A DNA stretch of 64,000 nt from Sweltsa coloradensis (Eukaryota; Arthropoda; Insecta; Plecoptera; Chloroperlidae), in contig JAMZAV010000027.1 in NCBI GenBank assembly GCA_024449915.1, positions 1,178,001 to 1,242,000 of the forward strand, read 5' to 3'. This document shows positions 63,767-64,000 of this stretch, piece after piece. Below the pieces are notes generated by a model. It made no database searches, was not told the origin of the DNA, and worked only from the letters and a program-made list of their open reading frames with translations. Positions within the stretch are counted from its first letter, which is position 1. Every line of letters starts with the position of its first letter. The translations under genes and the position numbers were made by a program.

Positions 63767-64000
63767 ATATATTTCCAAAAGGGAGCTATTGTCTCTTTAC
63801 CGGCAATCTTGTCTGAAAGTTTCTCCAAGGTTTTCTTACTCCTCTGCAACAGCCCACGAACATATCTTTAACAATTACCATCATAACCTATGTAATTCAC
63901 CCGAAGAGGGACACACCGTGTAAAACTGACGAGCTCCCTACAGCGAGCACCCTTTTCTTTTTTAGTCCACACTTACTTAAATGCCGTCCACTCACGTAAT

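Overview
The window is AT-rich, repeat-laden animal DNA. It carries the 3' half of one large, intron-rich gene on the + strand. Six exons were recognised, at 28-172, 18175-18305, 23218-23376, 26637-26930, 31143-31446 and 49792-50088. Joined in order they encode the end of one immunoglobulin (Ig) domain, two more Ig domains, a fibronectin type III (FN3) domain, a transmembrane helix and the start of a cytoplasmic tail. Domain order and several stretches (TCRAENP, the PVVSL...EGDDVYFECN run, FDVYGLEPGASYQLNMYAVN) match the arthropod Sidestep (Side) family of cell-surface receptors, known in Drosophila for motor-axon guidance through Beaten-path partners. The paralogue cannot be fixed from this window. 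The host is most likely an insect with a large genome; species and order cannot be told.

Layout: introns of about 18.0, 4.9, 3.3, 4.2 and 18.3 kb separate the exons. At least 13.9 kb follows the last recognised exon without a recognisable continuation, so the rest of the tail and the 3' end probably lie beyond position 64000. No second gene, no intact tRNA or rRNA gene and no CRISPR array was recognised. Most long open frames in the introns look like chance or repeat-derived frames.

Two coding exons (23218-23376 and 31143-31446) each carry a one-base indel in a short homopolymer. Splice-phase arithmetic across the whole gene works only if both indels are corrected. This points to assembly error, or to a broken allele or gene copy.

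The introns are a dense record of transposition. They hold about ten copies of one tRNA-derived SINE with an ATTT-type tail, and a second tRNA-derived SINE family with one copy flanked by an 11-bp target duplication. There are several non-autonomous elements flanked by TTAA or near-TTAA sites (piggyBac-like in that respect), some of them long foldbacks. A TA-flanked TIR pair, a pair of GAGCGAAGCG-type repeats, a likely non-LTR retroelement 3' end with a (TAAC)n tail, and several tandem repeats are also present. The clearest structure is a 370-bp TTAA-flanked foldback nested inside a SINE, with the matching empty site preserved in another SINE copy 4 kb away.
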